Of a stretch of 64,000 nt of DNA, positions 1 through 10,723 are shown piece by piece. The translations under genes and the position numbers were made by a program. The stretch comes from Isoptericola chiayiensis (GTDB taxonomy: Bacteria > Actinomycetota > Actinomycetes > Actinomycetales > Cellulomonadaceae). Where the stretch lies: contig NZ_JABEZT010000001.1 in NCBI RefSeq assembly GCF_013149805.1, positions 612,153 through 676,152 of the forward strand, given 5' to 3'. Each line of letters opens with the position of its first letter. Positions within the stretch are counted from its first letter, which is position 1. The notes under the pieces are model-generated. The model saw only the letters and a list, made by a program, of their open reading frames with translations, searched no databases and had not been told where the DNA came from.

Positions 1-1099
1 CGACGTCGAGCTTCTCGCGCAGCGTCTTCATCAGGTCGATGTACCCGGCGAAGAGCTCGCCGCGGCGCGCCTCCGAGAACGCGAAGTCGTCGGGGTTGCC
101 GGCCTGGTTGTTCGAGGTGGGGTACTCGTAGTCGATGTCGATGCCGTCGAACCCGTACTCGCGGATGAACTCCACGACCGAGTCGGCGAAGGTGTCGATG
201 CCCTCCTGCGTCTCGGTCATCGTGTAGAAGCCGCCCGAGGCGACGCGGTTGCCCTCGCCGTCGAAGTAGCCGCCCGTCTCGGCCCAGCCGCCGACGGCGG
301 GGATCACCTTGACGCCGGGGTTCTCGGCCTTGTACTTGGCGAGCTGGTTGAAGTGGCCCGTGTACGGCAGCGACGGGTCCATCTCCTGGCCGGGCCAGGT
401 GGCGTCGGTGGCGGGGTTGCCCGCGACGTCCTCGTTGACCGACACCTTGTTGTCCGGGCCGACGTGGGCGAACGCGTAGTTGATGTGCGAGATCTTGTCC
501 CACGGGATGTCGCTCGCGAAGTAGCTGGGCTGCTCGTTCGCGCCGGTGCGCCAGCTCGTGAAGTAGCCGATGACGCGCCGGTCGAGCCCGTTGGGCAGGA
601 TCTCGCGACCGTCGGCGTCGTAGACGTCGCAGTACGGCGTGTCGACGCCGGCGGTGGGCTTCATGCCGTCCGGGCGGCAGACGTCGTCGGGGTTGGTGGA
701 GATCGGCTCGCCCTGGTCCGCGGTGGGCTCGGTCGTGGGCTCGGGGCTCGGCTCACCGGTGGGCTCGGCCGTCGGCTCCTGGGTCGGCTCGGCCGTCGGC
801 TCCGGCGTGGCCGTCGGCTCCGGCGTCGAGGTCCCGCAGGCCCCGTCGCTGGTCCAGGCGCCCCAGGCCGAGGAGCCGGGTGCTTCGCCCTGGGTCCACC
901 AGCCGGCGGTCCAGTTCTGCCCGTCGTAGGAGGCGATGTCGCCGCCGGTGTAGACGGTGCTCGCGGCCCAGGGGTCGGCGCACTCGACGGCGGCCGAGGC
1001 GGTCTGGCCGGCAGCGACGGCGACGAGGCCGCTCGCGGCGAGCACGACGGCGGTCGCGGCCGCGACCGGTCGGCGTCGGCTCGGTGTGGGTGATCGCAT
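1..1099 (-). CDS. Secreted GH18 chitinase with CBM5/12 module (C-terminus beyond window)
   Basis: Extracellular enzyme expected to hydrolyse beta-1,4 bonds of chitin. The protein starts with ATG at 1099 behind a GGAGGAG ribosome site. An Arg-rich n-region and an Ala/Val-rich core end near ASAAVEC, a Sec signal peptide. Residues about 37-90 form a small Trp-rich carbohydrate-binding module (CBM5/12 type, with WAASTVY and GWWTQGE). A linker of Thr/Glu/Pro repeats (PEPTAEPT) follows, then a GH18 barrel from about residue 170. The catalytic signature FDGIDIDYEYP is complete, with the acid Glu in DYE. The barrel also shows SHINYAF and the GGW strand. The 3' end lies outside the window, so about 366 codons are seen. 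The upstream region holds a Crp-like site, and the next gene is a LuxR-type regulator on the same strand. Family assignment is secure; substrate is inferred. Confidence 0.93.
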   Translation of the reverse strand, partial: MRSPTPSRRRPVAAATAVVLAASGLVAVAAGQTASAAVECADPWAASTVYTGGDIASYDGQNWTAGWWTQGEAPGSSAWGAWTSDGACGTSTPEPTATPEPTAEPTQEPTAEPTGEPSPEPTTEPTADQGEPISTNPDDVCRPDGMKPTAGVDTPYCDVYDADGREILPNGLDRRVIGYFTSWRTGANEQPSYFASDIPWDKISHINYAFAHVGPDNKVSVNEDVAGNPATDATWPGQEMDPSLPYTGHFNQLAKYKAENPGVKVIPAVGGWAETGGYFDGEGNRVASGGFYTMTETQEGIDTFADSVVEFIREYGFDGIDIDYEYPTSNNQAGNPDDFAFSEARRGELFAGYIDLMKTLREKLDV

Positions 1100-1225
1100 G
1101 AGGTCTCCTCCGGTGAAGTGCGTCGTCGACGGACGGCGGGTCCGGCCGGTCCGTCGAGGACCGTTCACCTAAAAGTAAGGATTCCTTCTCATTGGAGAAT
1201 CAGTGATTCCCACACGATGGGCGAG

Positions 1226-1239
1226 GTGAGCCCGATCAC
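1226..1239. promoter_or_regulatory. Predicted Crp/GlxR-type site upstream of chitinase
   Basis: GTGA-N6-TCAC (GTGAGCCCGATCAC), followed by A, matches the core of the Crp/GlxR consensus TGTGA-N6-TCACA in all eight core bases. It lies about 130 bases upstream of the chitinase start, in the 166-base spacer between that gene and the LuxR regulator. A Crp-family gene is present at 16.3 kb. The same spacer holds an AT-richer stretch at 1170-1210 with TACTTT on the minus strand as a possible -10. The site is a sequence match only. Confidence 0.45.
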
Positions 1240-1265
1240 ACCGTACGGGTTTCCCCGTACGTCGA

Positions 1266-2867
1266 TCAGTGCGAGGGCGAGCGCAGGGCGCGCACCACCA
1301 GCTCGGCGCGCGACCGCACGCCGAGCTTGCGGTAGACCCGGCCCAGGTGGACCTCGACGGTGCGGACCGAGACGCACAGCTCCTCGGCCACCTCCCGGTT
1401 GGTGCGCCCGTCGGCGACGAGCGTCGCCACCTCGACCTCGCGGGCCGTGAGGTCACCGGACCACGTCGGCGCGCCCCCGCCCGCGGCACGTCGACCCGTC
1501 TGGCGTGCGGCGTCCGCGGCCAGCGCGGGTGCCCCCGCCTCACCGGGCACGGAGGCCGACGCCATCGTGATCCGGACCAGGGCGGCCACCGCGGCGGCGA
1601 CCTCCGGGGCCGTGGACGCCACCCGTTGCAGCGCGAGCGTGGACACCGACGGCCCGGCCCGACGCTCGTGGTCGAGCTGCAGCGCCACCGCCGCACCCAG
1701 CCCGCGCGCGACCGTCGGCACCGGCAGCCGCACCACGGCGTCCTGCAGCACGCCGGTCGCCCCGGTGGTCTCGCCGGCGCAGGCCAGGAGCAGCGCCTGG
1801 GCGACGCGCAGGTGCGCCTCGGCGAGCGGCGACAGGGCACCCGGCACACCCGTCCACGGCCCCGGTCGCTCCAGGCTGGGGCGGGCCGCCGCCACGGCGC
1901 GCCCGAGCAGCGCGTCGGCGGCACCCAGGTCGACCTCGACGCCGACCAGTGCGTCCGCCACGGCGCGCAGCGCCGCACGGTCCTGCGGTGACACGGCGAC
2001 GGTGAGTGCCGGCTCGACGAGGCGCGCGAGCACGGCGCCGGGCCCCGACCCGCCCGCGACGGGACCGCCGTCGAGCGCCTCCACGGCCGCCGCGACGGCC
2101 TCGGCGCCCCGCTCGACGGCCACCACGCCGCACCCGCGCGCCCGGCGCGCCCATCCCCGGGCCTCCGCCGGGTAACCGCACCACAGCGCGGCACGCCCGG
2201 CGGCGAGGAAGGCGCGGGCGCGCCGCTCCCCGGACCCGTGGGAGGTGGCCTCCCGGGCGACGCCGAGGGCCGCCTCGACGTCGCCGCGGCCGAGCAGCAC
2301 CTCGGCGAGCTCGAGCAGGCCGTCGGCCAGCAGCTCGTCCCCGGTCAGGACCCGGCGGGCCGTGTGCCACAGGGCGACGCCGGGCTCGCCGACCGCGCGG
2401 GCGGCGGCGGCGAGCGCGGCGTGGGCCGCGGTGCGCTCGTCCAGGTCGCTCGCGGCGTGCACGACGGCGCGCACCCGCGCGTCGCGCAGCCGGAACCGCC
2501 CCTCGTGCACGTGCAGGGCGGCGGCGACGGCGGGCTCGCGCAGCAGAGCGACGTCTCCGTCGGCGGCCGGCAGGAGCACGTCGGCGCGGGCCGTGACCGC
2601 GAGCACCGCGCACCGCAGCAGCCGGCGCGCCTCGGGGCAGGCGGGCACCGCGACGGCGTCGCGCAGGGCAGGGACCGCGGGCAGCGGGTCGGGCAGCGGG
2701 GCGCGCCCCGCGAGACGTTCGGGGCCGAGCAGCGGCGCCAGCTGCAGGAGGGCTGCCGGGTCGCCGGAGACCTGCCGGGCGAGCCGCCGCGCGACGTGCG
2801 GGGCCACGGGCAGGCCGGTCGTCTCGACCAGCAGGGGGAGCGGGTCGGCGGACCGGTCCGAGGTCAT
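1266..2867 (-). CDS. LuxR-family regulator, short LAL-like form without N-terminal ATPase
   Basis: DNA-binding transcription regulator of about 533 residues. The last 65 residues are a clear LuxR/GerE helix-turn-helix ([21 protein letters not shown], then [17 protein letters not shown]). The rest is Ala/Arg-rich and helical, as in the TPR-like part of LAL regulators. The N-terminal segment [20 protein letters not shown] matches the region that in LAL proteins follows the AAA ATPase, but no Walker A or B precedes it. The start is ATG at 2867 with a strong GGAGGT site, and dtd starts only 46 bases further on, so the ATPase was not simply missed. It lies on the same strand upstream of the chitinase and may regulate it; that is inference. 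Confidence 0.82.
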   Translation of the reverse strand: MTSDRSADPLPLLVETTGLPVAPHVARRLARQVSGDPAALLQLAPLLGPERLAGRAPLPDPLPAVPALRDAVAVPACPEARRLLRCAVLAVTARADVLLPAADGDVALLREPAVAAALHVHEGRFRLRDARVRAVVHAASDLDERTAAHAALAAAARAVGEPGVALWHTARRVLTGDELLADGLLELAEVLLGRGDVEAALGVAREATSHGSGERRARAFLAAGRAALWCGYPAEARGWARRARGCGVVAVERGAEAVAAAVEALDGGPVAGGSGPGAVLARLVEPALTVAVSPQDRAALRAVADALVGVEVDLGAADALLGRAVAAARPSLERPGPWTGVPGALSPLAEAHLRVAQALLLACAGETTGATGVLQDAVVRLPVPTVARGLGAAVALQLDHERRAGPSVSTLALQRVASTAPEVAAAVAALVRITMASASVPGEAGAPALAADAARQTGRRAAGGGAPTWSGDLTAREVEVATLVADGRTNREVAEELCVSVRTVEVHLGRVYRKLGVRSRAELVVRALRSPSH

Positions 2868-2912
2868 CGTCAACCTCCTGGGACGACCGGGCAGGTCGAC
2901 GGGCCGGGTTTG

Positions 2913-3338
2913 TCAGGTCTCCAACATAATAGTCACGGGACCGTCGTTGACCAGGTGAACGGCCATGTCGGCGCCGAACACGCCGGTCGAGACGTCCAGC
3001 CCGCGCCCCCGCAGGTCGGCGACCACCGCGTCGACCAGCGGCTCGGCCACCGGGCCCGGTGCCGCCGCCTGCCAGGTGGGACGGCGCCCCTTGCGGGCGT
3101 CGCCGTACAGCGTGAACTGGCTGACCACCAGCACCGCCGCGCCCTCGTCGCTCACCGACCGCTCCCCGCGCAGGATCCGCAGGTCGGCGATCTTGCGTGC
3201 GATCGTGGCGGCGTCGTCCGGCCCGTCGTCGTGCGTCACCCCGACGAGCGCGACGACGCCGGGCCCCTCGAAGCCGCCGACCACCTCGCCGTCGACCGCG
3301 ACGCCCGCGCCGAGCGCCCGCTGGATCACGGCGCGCAT
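2913..3338 (-). CDS. dtd: D-aminoacyl-tRNA deacylase
   Basis: Cytosolic proofreading enzyme that removes D-amino acids mischarged on tRNA. The 141-residue length is typical. It opens with [17 protein letters not shown] and carries the substrate-pocket motif SQFTLYGD (residues about 77-84) and the C-terminal NDGPVT motif, both diagnostic of DTD. The start ATG at 3338 overlaps the end of the upstream asparaginase-like gene by 13 bases, so the two are probably co-transcribed and translationally coupled. Confidence 0.95.
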   Translation of the reverse strand: MRAVIQRALGAGVAVDGEVVGGFEGPGVVALVGVTHDDGPDDAATIARKIADLRILRGERSVSDEGAAVLVVSQFTLYGDARKGRRPTWQAAAPGPVAEPLVDAVVADLRGRGLDVSTGVFGADMAVHLVNDGPVTIMLET

Positions 3339-4336
3339 GCTGCCTCCCGCGGCACGAACGCGGCCCGGACCACGCCGACCGGCCGGCCCCCGCCCTCGAC
3401 CGGCGTCGCAGCCATCGCCTCCAGCGCGGCGCCGTCCACGCCCGGCACGTCCAGCGCCCCGGCGATCCGCAGCGCCGCGCCGAGCACGGCGGGCCGCGGC
3501 CGGGACGCGCCGTCGAGCACCTTGAACGCGAGCGCGGCACCACCGGGCAGCCCGGCGGCGTAGACGCCGTCCGCCCCGTCCTTCGCCACCAGGCCGGGGA
3601 CCGCCCGCATGGCCAGGGTCGCGTCCCGGCGCCGACCGCCCACCAGGTCCGGGTGGGCCGACATCGCGCCCGCCACGCGGGCCTCCGGCGTGCCGTCCGG
3701 CGCACCGGCCGTCCGCGCGAACGCCCGGGCCAGGCCGCGCAGCGTCGTCGAGAACAGCGGGGCGCCGCAGCCGTCCACGGTGACGTGCCCGGCCGCACCC
3801 GGTCCGGCGAGCTCGACCACCGCGGCCCGCACCGCCTCCTGCAGCGGATGCGTCGGCTCCAGGTACCCGGCCGTGGGCCAGCCGGCCGCCACGCAGGTGG
3901 CGAGCATGGCCGCGTGCTTGCCCGAACAGTTCTGGGTCAGACGGTCCGGGCCGCGCCCCGCGGCGCGGACGGCCGCGGCGGCCTGCGGGTCCAGCGGCAG
4001 GTCCGGCGTGTTCGCCAGGTCGGCCGGCCCGAGCCCGGCACCCGCCAGGATCTCCCGGGCGAGGGCCACGTGCTCGGGCGTGCCGTCGTGGCTGGCGGCC
4101 GCGAGCGCCACGTGCCGCGCGGGCACGTCGAGACCCGCGCGCAGCATCGCGACGGCCTGGGCCGGCTTGAGGGACGACCGCGGCCAGATCTCGACGTCCG
4201 GGTCCCCCGCGGCGAGGAGGACGTCACCGGCGGGGTCGAGCACGACGAGGTGACCCAGGTGCACCGACTCCACCAGGTCCCCGCGGACCACCTCCGCGAG
4301 CGGGACGGCCCCCGCGACGACCGGCGCGCTCACCAT
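3326..4336 (-). CDS. Asparaginase (Rhizobium etli-type, asparaginase II family)
   Basis: Predicted cytosolic amidohydrolase of 336 residues that would convert L-asparagine to aspartate and ammonia. It belongs to the thermolabile family distinct from E. coli AnsA/AnsB. Visible landmarks are RSSLKPAQA near residue 53, the SHDGTPEHV segment and [13 protein letters not shown] near residue 138, where Ser-Gly-Lys-His forms the expected active-site cluster. The start is ATG 4336 or GTG 4333; the second gives a GTGA overlap with the stop of the DUF2516 gene. Together with DUF2516 and dtd it forms a tight minus-strand operon. Confidence 0.85.
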   Translation of the reverse strand: MVSAPVVAGAVPLAEVVRGDLVESVHLGHLVVLDPAGDVLLAAGDPDVEIWPRSSLKPAQAVAMLRAGLDVPARHVALAAASHDGTPEHVALAREILAGAGLGPADLANTPDLPLDPQAAAAVRAAGRGPDRLTQNCSGKHAAMLATCVAAGWPTAGYLEPTHPLQEAVRAAVVELAGPGAAGHVTVDGCGAPLFSTTLRGLARAFARTAGAPDGTPEARVAGAMSAHPDLVGGRRRDATLAMRAVPGLVAKDGADGVYAAGLPGGAALAFKVLDGASRPRPAVLGAALRIAGALDVPGVDGAALEAMAATPVEGGGRPVGVVRAAFVPREAACAP

Positions 4337-4656
4337 CCGCTCGGGCCCCGGGACCGTCCGCGCCCGGTGCCGTAGGACAGCAGCCGGGGGCGCACGTCGA
4401 CCAGGTACACGATGGCGGCGACGACGGCGATGAGGTTCAGGAAGCTGTACGACGTCAGCATCATCGGCGGCAGCCCGAGGAACCCGAGCGCCGTGGCGAC
4501 GCCGAGGATCACCAGCCAGATCGGCTTGGACAGCTTGCCCTCGGCGGTGAACCCGGCGGCGGGGCGTCGCAGCGCGTCGACCAGGGCGTAGGCCTGGACG
4601 GCGAACACGATCACCGCCAGGACGATGAAGACGATCTCCTGAAGAGTCCCGAACAC
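4330..4656 (-). CDS. DUF2516 family small membrane protein
   Basis: Protein of about 108 residues, function unknown, in an actinobacteria-restricted family. Three hydrophobic helices are visible: IVFIVLAVIVFAVQAYALVD at the N-terminus, WLVILGVATALGFLGL in the middle and FLNLIAVVAAIVYLVDV near the end. The conserved GKLSKPIWLVILG segment lies between the first two. The start chosen is GTG at 4656 (VFGTLQE); upstream codons in the same frame are Pro/Arg-rich and lack family character. Its stop overlaps the asparaginase start. Inner-membrane location is inferred from the helices. Confidence 0.78.
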   Translation of the reverse strand: MFGTLQEIVFIVLAVIVFAVQAYALVDALRRPAAGFTAEGKLSKPIWLVILGVATALGFLGLPPMMLTSYSFLNLIAVVAAIVYLVDVRPRLLSYGTGRGRSRGPSGW

Positions 4657-4666
4657 GAAACCCAGG

Positions 4667-5089
4667 TTACGGCAGCACGCGCAGCCCGTGGGACCGGCCG
4701 GCGGCGGCGACCCGCTCGTCCCAGGCGGCGAGGATCGTGTCCTCCTGCGCGACGGCGAGCGCACCGGCCAGGTGCACCGCGTCGGCGCCGCGCAGCGGGT
4801 GCGTCCCGGCGGCGAGGCCGGCCGCCTGCTGGGCGAGCGACTCGGTCACCTCGACGCGGTGCAGGGCGGGCCAGAACCGCGACCATCGCTCGACGGCGCG
4901 GCGGTGCCCGGCGGGGTCGAGCACGCCGGCCCGCTCCCCCGCGGCCAGGGTGGCTCGCAGCTCGACGTCGGACAGGCACGACGTGACGACGACGTCGGCC
5001 CGGTTCCACAGCGCGCCGGCCAGGTCCGTGCCCGCCTCGGGGACGCAGAGCTTGACCAGGGCGCTGGCGTCGAAGTAGACGAGAGCCAT
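4667..5089 (-). CDS. PIN-domain ribonuclease toxin (VapC-like)
   Basis: Toxin of 140 residues, expected to cleave RNA when freed from its antitoxin. The PIN fold is shown by the N-terminal YFDASALVKL with its metal-binding Asp, a central Glu (SDVELRATLAAGERAG) and the late acidic cluster RGADAVHLAGAL; a further Asp lies in AAWDERVAAA. It starts 16 bases after the stop of the antitoxin gene, the usual antitoxin-first order. RNA target and activity cannot be read from the sequence. Confidence 0.88.
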   Translation of the reverse strand: MALVYFDASALVKLCVPEAGTDLAGALWNRADVVVTSCLSDVELRATLAAGERAGVLDPAGHRRAVERWSRFWPALHRVEVTESLAQQAAGLAAGTHPLRGADAVHLAGALAVAQEDTILAAWDERVAAAGRSHGLRVLP

Positions 5090-5105
5090 CGTGAGGTCCC
5101 GGCGC

Positions 5106-5396
5106 TCAGCGGCGGATGCGGCGGACGAGGTTCGACAGGCCCGACCCCGTGCGCGCCGCGCCGTTGCCCGCCCCGGCGACCTCCGCCGTCGTCGGCGCCA
5201 CGTGCTCCGGGCGGGACACCTGCGCCGGCGTGATCAGGCCCTGGCGGACCAGGTCCGTGAGCAGGTCGGCGCTCTGCACCCCGGTCAGCCGCGCCACGGG
5301 TACGCCCCGGTCGGTGATGACGACCTCCTCGCCCGCGCGGGCCCGCTCGATCCACGACTTCAGCTCGGCGCGCAGCGTACTGACGGGGACGTCCAT
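5106..5396 (-). CDS. Phd/YefM-type antitoxin
   Basis: DNA-binding antitoxin of 96 residues paired with the downstream PIN toxin. The N-terminal half is the Phd/YefM fold: MDVPVSTLRAELKSWIERAR followed by the hallmark GEEVVITDRGVPVARL strand-turn. The C-terminal half is Pro/Ala/Gly-rich and ends in basic LVRRIRR, as expected for the flexible toxin-wrapping tail. It probably represses its own promoter in the 141-base divergent spacer shared with the MFS gene. VapC toxins are often, but not always, paired with this antitoxin class. Confidence 0.87.
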   Translation of the reverse strand: MDVPVSTLRAELKSWIERARAGEEVVITDRGVPVARLTGVQSADLLTDLVRQGLITPAQVSRPEHVAPTTAEVAGAGNGAARTGSGLSNLVRRIRR

Positions 5397-5450
5397 GAGC
5401 GACGACGCTACCGCACCCGACCCCCCGGAGGTAGACCCGCGGCGACCTGA

Positions 5451-7547
<2,097 letters not shown>

Positions 7548-7582
7548 GCGCCCCGCGCGGCGCGCCCCGCCCCCACCCGCTG

Positions 7583-7670
7583 CCCGAATTGCCGACGTCG
7601 GCAGTTCGGCTCGACGTCGGCAGTACGCACTGCCGATCAGGTGCGGATCTGCCGATGTCGGCAGTTCGGG
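7583..7670. repeat. Cluster of short palindromic repeats, TGCCGACGTCGGCA type
   Basis: Between the convergent MFS and FUSC genes, the unit GCCGA(C/T)GTCGGCAGTTCGG occurs at 7591-7609 and 7651-7669. A partial copy starts at 7612. The core TGCCGACGTCGGCA (7590-7603) is a perfect palindrome. TCGGCAGT (7617-7624) pairs with ACTGCCGA (7629-7636), so transcripts from either side could fold. The unit resembles the 20-base repeats at 46.77 kb. The role may be termination or a dispersed repeat. Confidence 0.7.
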
Positions 7671-7695
7671 CGGGCGCCGGGAAGAAGGGTCGGGG

Positions 7696-8829
7696 TCAGA
7701 GCTCGGGGAGCGACTCGCGGGCGGCACGCGGCTCCGCGCCGGCCGCCTCGAGGGTGTCCACCAGCGGGGCCCGCATCAGCACGGCGAGCGACGCGACCCG
7801 CAGGTCCCCGCCGCCGAGCACGTGCGGGTCGGCAGCGGCGGCGACCTCCCCCAGCAGGGACCGCGCCTCGTCGAACGACCCGCCCCCGCCGACGGCGGAC
7901 GCCAGCAGCCGCACCCCGCCGGCGAACCGTGCCACCTCATCGGTGAGCGCGGCGACGTCCGGCCAGGTGCCGTCCGGTCCGACGACGGTCGGGGCGCGCC
8001 GGGCCAGGAGCCGCACGCTGCGCATGGCCCGGTCCACGAGCACGGCCTGCTCGACGAGGGCGTGGATGTCCTTGCGCTGCCCGCGGTTGACCCCGACGCG
8101 GGCGATCTCCTCGGCCTTGCGCGCCGTGTCCCGCCAGTCGGCGAGCACGGTCTCCGAGGCCCGGCCGCGCACCAGTGCCGACCCGAGCTCGTCGACGTCC
8201 CCGGCCCGCAGCCCGCGGGCGATCGACTCGAGCGTCTCGGCGAGCTCCGTCGTGGCCTCGAGCGCCAGGGAGCGCAGCCGGCGCAGCGGGTCGCTGGGCA
8301 GCAGCAGCGTGACGGCGAGCGCCACGAGCCCGCCGATCGCGGCGTCGGTCCACCGGCCGAACGCGCCGTCGTGCGCGACGGCGGCCGGCAGCCCGACCAC
8401 CACGATCGCCTGGACGCCGGCCTGGGTGACCAGCAGCGGCCCGCGGTCGATGAACCGGGCGAGCAGCGCGGACAGCAGCAGGACGACGGTGAGCTGCCAC
8501 CACCCGGTGCCGATGAGCTCGACGATCAGCTCACCGATGCCCACCCCGACGGCGACGCCGATCGCGACTTCCGCGACCCGCCGCAGCTCGCGGTCGAACG
8601 AGAACCCCAGGCACACCCAGGCGGCGACCGCGGCGAAGAACGGCTGGGTGTGCCCGAGCAGCACCTGGGCGAGCAGGTAGGCGGCGCCGGCCGCGAGAGA
8701 GGCCTGGACGATGGGCCAGAACCCGGTACGGAGGCGGGAGAGCCCCTGCCGCCTCCGGATACGCCGCAGGAGCGTGCCGACCGCCGCCCCGGCGGCGGCC
8801 CCGGCCTCACGGGGGTCCGGCGTCCTCAC
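7696..8829 (-). CDS. FUSC-family membrane protein (aromatic acid exporter-like)
   Basis: Integral membrane protein of about 377 residues. The N-terminal half has paired hydrophobic helices (FWPIVQASLAAGAAYLLAQ, then FFAAVAAWVCLGFSFDRELR, and LTVVLLLSALLARFIDRGPL), the FUSC/AaeB-like fold. The second half is a soluble helical domain rich in Ala, Leu and Arg. Related proteins are proposed to export aromatic acids, but the substrate here is unknown. GTG at 8829 is chosen because it follows the YgfZ stop by 8 bases; an earlier start at 8865 would overlap that gene. It is probably the last gene of the 10.7-7.7 kb minus-strand operon. Confidence 0.78.
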   Translation of the reverse strand: MRTPDPREAGAAAGAAVGTLLRRIRRRQGLSRLRTGFWPIVQASLAAGAAYLLAQVLLGHTQPFFAAVAAWVCLGFSFDRELRRVAEVAIGVAVGVGIGELIVELIGTGWWQLTVVLLLSALLARFIDRGPLLVTQAGVQAIVVVGLPAAVAHDGAFGRWTDAAIGGLVALAVTLLLPSDPLRRLRSLALEATTELAETLESIARGLRAGDVDELGSALVRGRASETVLADWRDTARKAEEIARVGVNRGQRKDIHALVEQAVLVDRAMRSVRLLARRAPTVVGPDGTWPDVAALTDEVARFAGGVRLLASAVGGGGSFDEARSLLGEVAAAADPHVLGGGDLRVASLAVLMRAPLVDTLEAAGAEPRAARESLPEL

Positions 8830-8836
8830 CGGTCGA

Positions 8837-10015
8837 TCACAGCAGGCTCTGCGCCCCGTCGCCACCGCGTGGGGTCAGGCCCCGCATCGTCTCGCCCCGT
8901 CCGGCGGGCCGGTCGGCGGAGACGCCGTCGCCGGGCACCACGACCTCCTGGGCGGCGGCGACGGCGATCTGCTGCGCCGCCGTGTCGCCCGGGCCGGCGC
9001 CGATCTGGCCGACGACGGCGAGCTCGGCGTCCGTGGGCACGTTCCGCTTGACGACGGCGAGCGCGATCGGTCCGAGCTCGTGGTGCCGGGCCACCGTGGT
9101 GACGGTGCCGACCACCTTGCCGTCCGGGCCGTCGCGACGGACCTCCGCGCCGGCGTCGGGCACCACGTGCTGGGAGCCGTCGAGGTGCAGCATCACGAGG
9201 CGTCGCGGGGGCCGGCCGAGGTTGTGCACCCGGGCGATGGTCTCCTGGCCGCGGTAGCAGCCCTTGTGCAGGTGCACGGCGGTGCGCAGCCAGTCGAGCT
9301 CGTGCGGGACGGTGCGGTCGTCGACCTCGCGGGCCAGGCGGGGACGCCATGCCTCGACGCGCAGCGCCTCGGAGGCCCACGTCCCGGCGAGCCGCCAGCC
9401 GGCGGCCTCCCGCTCGGCGACGGCGTCGGCCAGCGTCTCCCGCGGCACGAGGACGAGGCGCCAGGGGCGGTCGGCGCCCGGGTGCTCCTCGGCGGGCGGG
9501 CCGTAGCGGGTGCCGCCGCCGACGACGTGCGGCCAGGCGTCGCGCCACGTGACCGGTTCGGTCTCGGTGCCCTCGGCGTCGACGGGTTCACCGAGCGCCG
9601 CGTACTGCGCGGTGACGTCCTCGATCTCGACGCGCATCATGAACTTCATGCGCTCGAGCCAGGCGACCAGCGGCTCCACGTGGTCGGGCTCGGTGACGAA
9701 CCAGGTCGAGGTCCCGTCGTCGACCGTGGCGAGGGCGTGCTCGAGCCGGCCCTGCGGCGACAGGACGAACAGCTCGGTCGAGGCGCGCGGAGCCAGGTGC
9801 TCGACGTCCTGGGAGGTGATGGAGTGCAGCCACGACAGACGGTCCGGGCCGGTCAGCCGGACCACGCCCAGGTGGGACTGGTCGACGACGGCACCGCCGC
9901 GGGCGAGCGCGCGCTGCTCGGCCACCGGGTCGCCGTAGTGCCAGGCGACGCCGCCGTCCGGTCCGGTGGCGGCGACGGCGCCGGTGCGGTCCAGGAGGGG
10001 GCTGCGGTACGTCAT
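8837..10015 (-). CDS. ygfZ: YgfZ/GcvT-like folate-binding protein
   Basis: Cytosolic protein of 392 residues in the COG0354 family, which uses tetrahydrofolate to support iron-sulfur cluster enzymes. The family signature KGCYRGQE, with its conserved Cys, is present at about residue 260. The N-terminal half shows the aminomethyltransferase-like fold (VVDQSHLGVVRLTGPDRLSW). ATG 10015 overlaps the stop of the nitrobindin-like gene as ATGA, so the two are translationally coupled. Length and motif make the call firm. Confidence 0.9.
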   Translation of the reverse strand: MTYRSPLLDRTGAVAATGPDGGVAWHYGDPVAEQRALARGGAVVDQSHLGVVRLTGPDRLSWLHSITSQDVEHLAPRASTELFVLSPQGRLEHALATVDDGTSTWFVTEPDHVEPLVAWLERMKFMMRVEIEDVTAQYAALGEPVDAEGTETEPVTWRDAWPHVVGGGTRYGPPAEEHPGADRPWRLVLVPRETLADAVAEREAAGWRLAGTWASEALRVEAWRPRLAREVDDRTVPHELDWLRTAVHLHKGCYRGQETIARVHNLGRPPRRLVMLHLDGSQHVVPDAGAEVRRDGPDGKVVGTVTTVARHHELGPIALAVVKRNVPTDAELAVVGQIGAGPGDTAAQQIAVAAAQEVVVPGDGVSADRPAGRGETMRGLTPRGGDGAQSLL

Positions 10016-10569
10016 GAGTCGGCGTCGGCCCGGTCGAGCTCGCCGGAGGCGTAGGAGCCCAGGGGGTGCCCGAAGGCGGCGAGCTCCTCGACCCACAGCA
10101 GCCGTCCCTCGACGTTGCCGTACAGGCGCTTGGCGGCGGTGACCTCGGCGGCGGTGGAGGTGCGGGCCACGAAGTCGGTGGCCAGGTCCACGCGACCGTC
10201 GCCCACCATGCCGAGGAACAGGGAGACCCGGCCCGACGCGTCCGTGACGAGCACCTCGAGGGGGTGCTGGCTCTCGGCGAGGTCCTCGGGACGCTCCGGG
10301 GCGACGCGCCAGTAGCCGGTCTCGGTGGACCACACGGTGTCGAAGGCGGAGTCGTCGGCCTCGCCGTCGCCCGCGGCCACGGAGCGGACGCGCAGCGTCG
10401 ACTCGAAGCGCAGGTAGGGCCCGCCGTCGTGGTCGAAGACGAGCTCCTGGCGGAACGGGGTCTCGTCGATGCCCTCGTACTTGATGACACCGGCGCCCGT
10501 CCACCGGCCGACCAGCCAGGCGAGCGGGTACACCTCGGGCGCGAGGCCCTCGGGGAAGACGAAGGGCAT
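10012..10569 (-). CDS. Nitrobindin-like (FABP-like, DUF1794) beta-barrel protein
   Basis: Small soluble beta-barrel of 185 residues. The WLVGRWTGAGVIKYEGI motif near residue 20 is the GxWxGxG signature of the nitrobindin/THAP4 heme-binding family. Alternating hydrophobic strands follow (PYLRFESTLRV, GYWRVAP). The C-terminal end (AAKRLYGNVEGRLLWVEELA) also fits. Nitrobindins bind ferric heme and react with nitrogen oxides; that role here is inferred. ATG 10569 shares one base with the stop of the preceding micro-protein (TGATG), and its own stop overlaps ygfZ. Confidence 0.82.
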   Translation of the reverse strand: MPFVFPEGLAPEVYPLAWLVGRWTGAGVIKYEGIDETPFRQELVFDHDGGPYLRFESTLRVRSVAAGDGEADDSAFDTVWSTETGYWRVAPERPEDLAESQHPLEVLVTDASGRVSLFLGMVGDGRVDLATDFVARTSTAAEVTAAKRLYGNVEGRLLWVEELAAFGHPLGSYASGELDRADADS

Positions 10570-10682
10570 CAGCGCTGACCCTGGAACAGCTTGTAGACGA
10601 CGTAGCCCGCGAACCAGGTGATGGTCACGACGGCGGCCACCAGGAGGCTGGTGAAGAAGATCTCGAGCGCGTGGATCGACAT
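10569..10682 (-). CDS. 37-residue single-helix membrane micro-protein
   Basis: A small gene that a 60-residue cut-off would miss. ATG 10682 opens 37 codons ending in TGA at 10571-10569, which overlaps the ATG of the nitrobindin-like gene as TGATG. The protein begins MSIHALEIFFTSLLVAAVV, continues TITWFAGYVVYKLFQGQR and is dominated by one hydrophobic helix with a short basic tail. The exact stop-start coupling and the clean helix argue that it is real and co-translated with its neighbour. The 41-base spacer to the divergent DsrE gene must hold both promoters. Function is unknown. Confidence 0.7.
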   Translation of the reverse strand: MSIHALEIFFTSLLVAAVVTITWFAGYVVYKLFQGQR

Positions 10683-10723
10683 GCCTCGATGGTACCCATG
10701 GGCGCGCGGTTAGGGTCGGGCCT

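Noticed and set aside
1100..1265. DasR-type operator before the chitinase
   Set aside because: No ACTGGTCTAGACCAGT-like palindrome is present; only the Crp-like site was supported.
1540..3798. Long Arg-rich frame spanning the LuxR, dtd and asparaginase genes
   Set aside because: It crosses three well-supported genes and has no recognisable domain.
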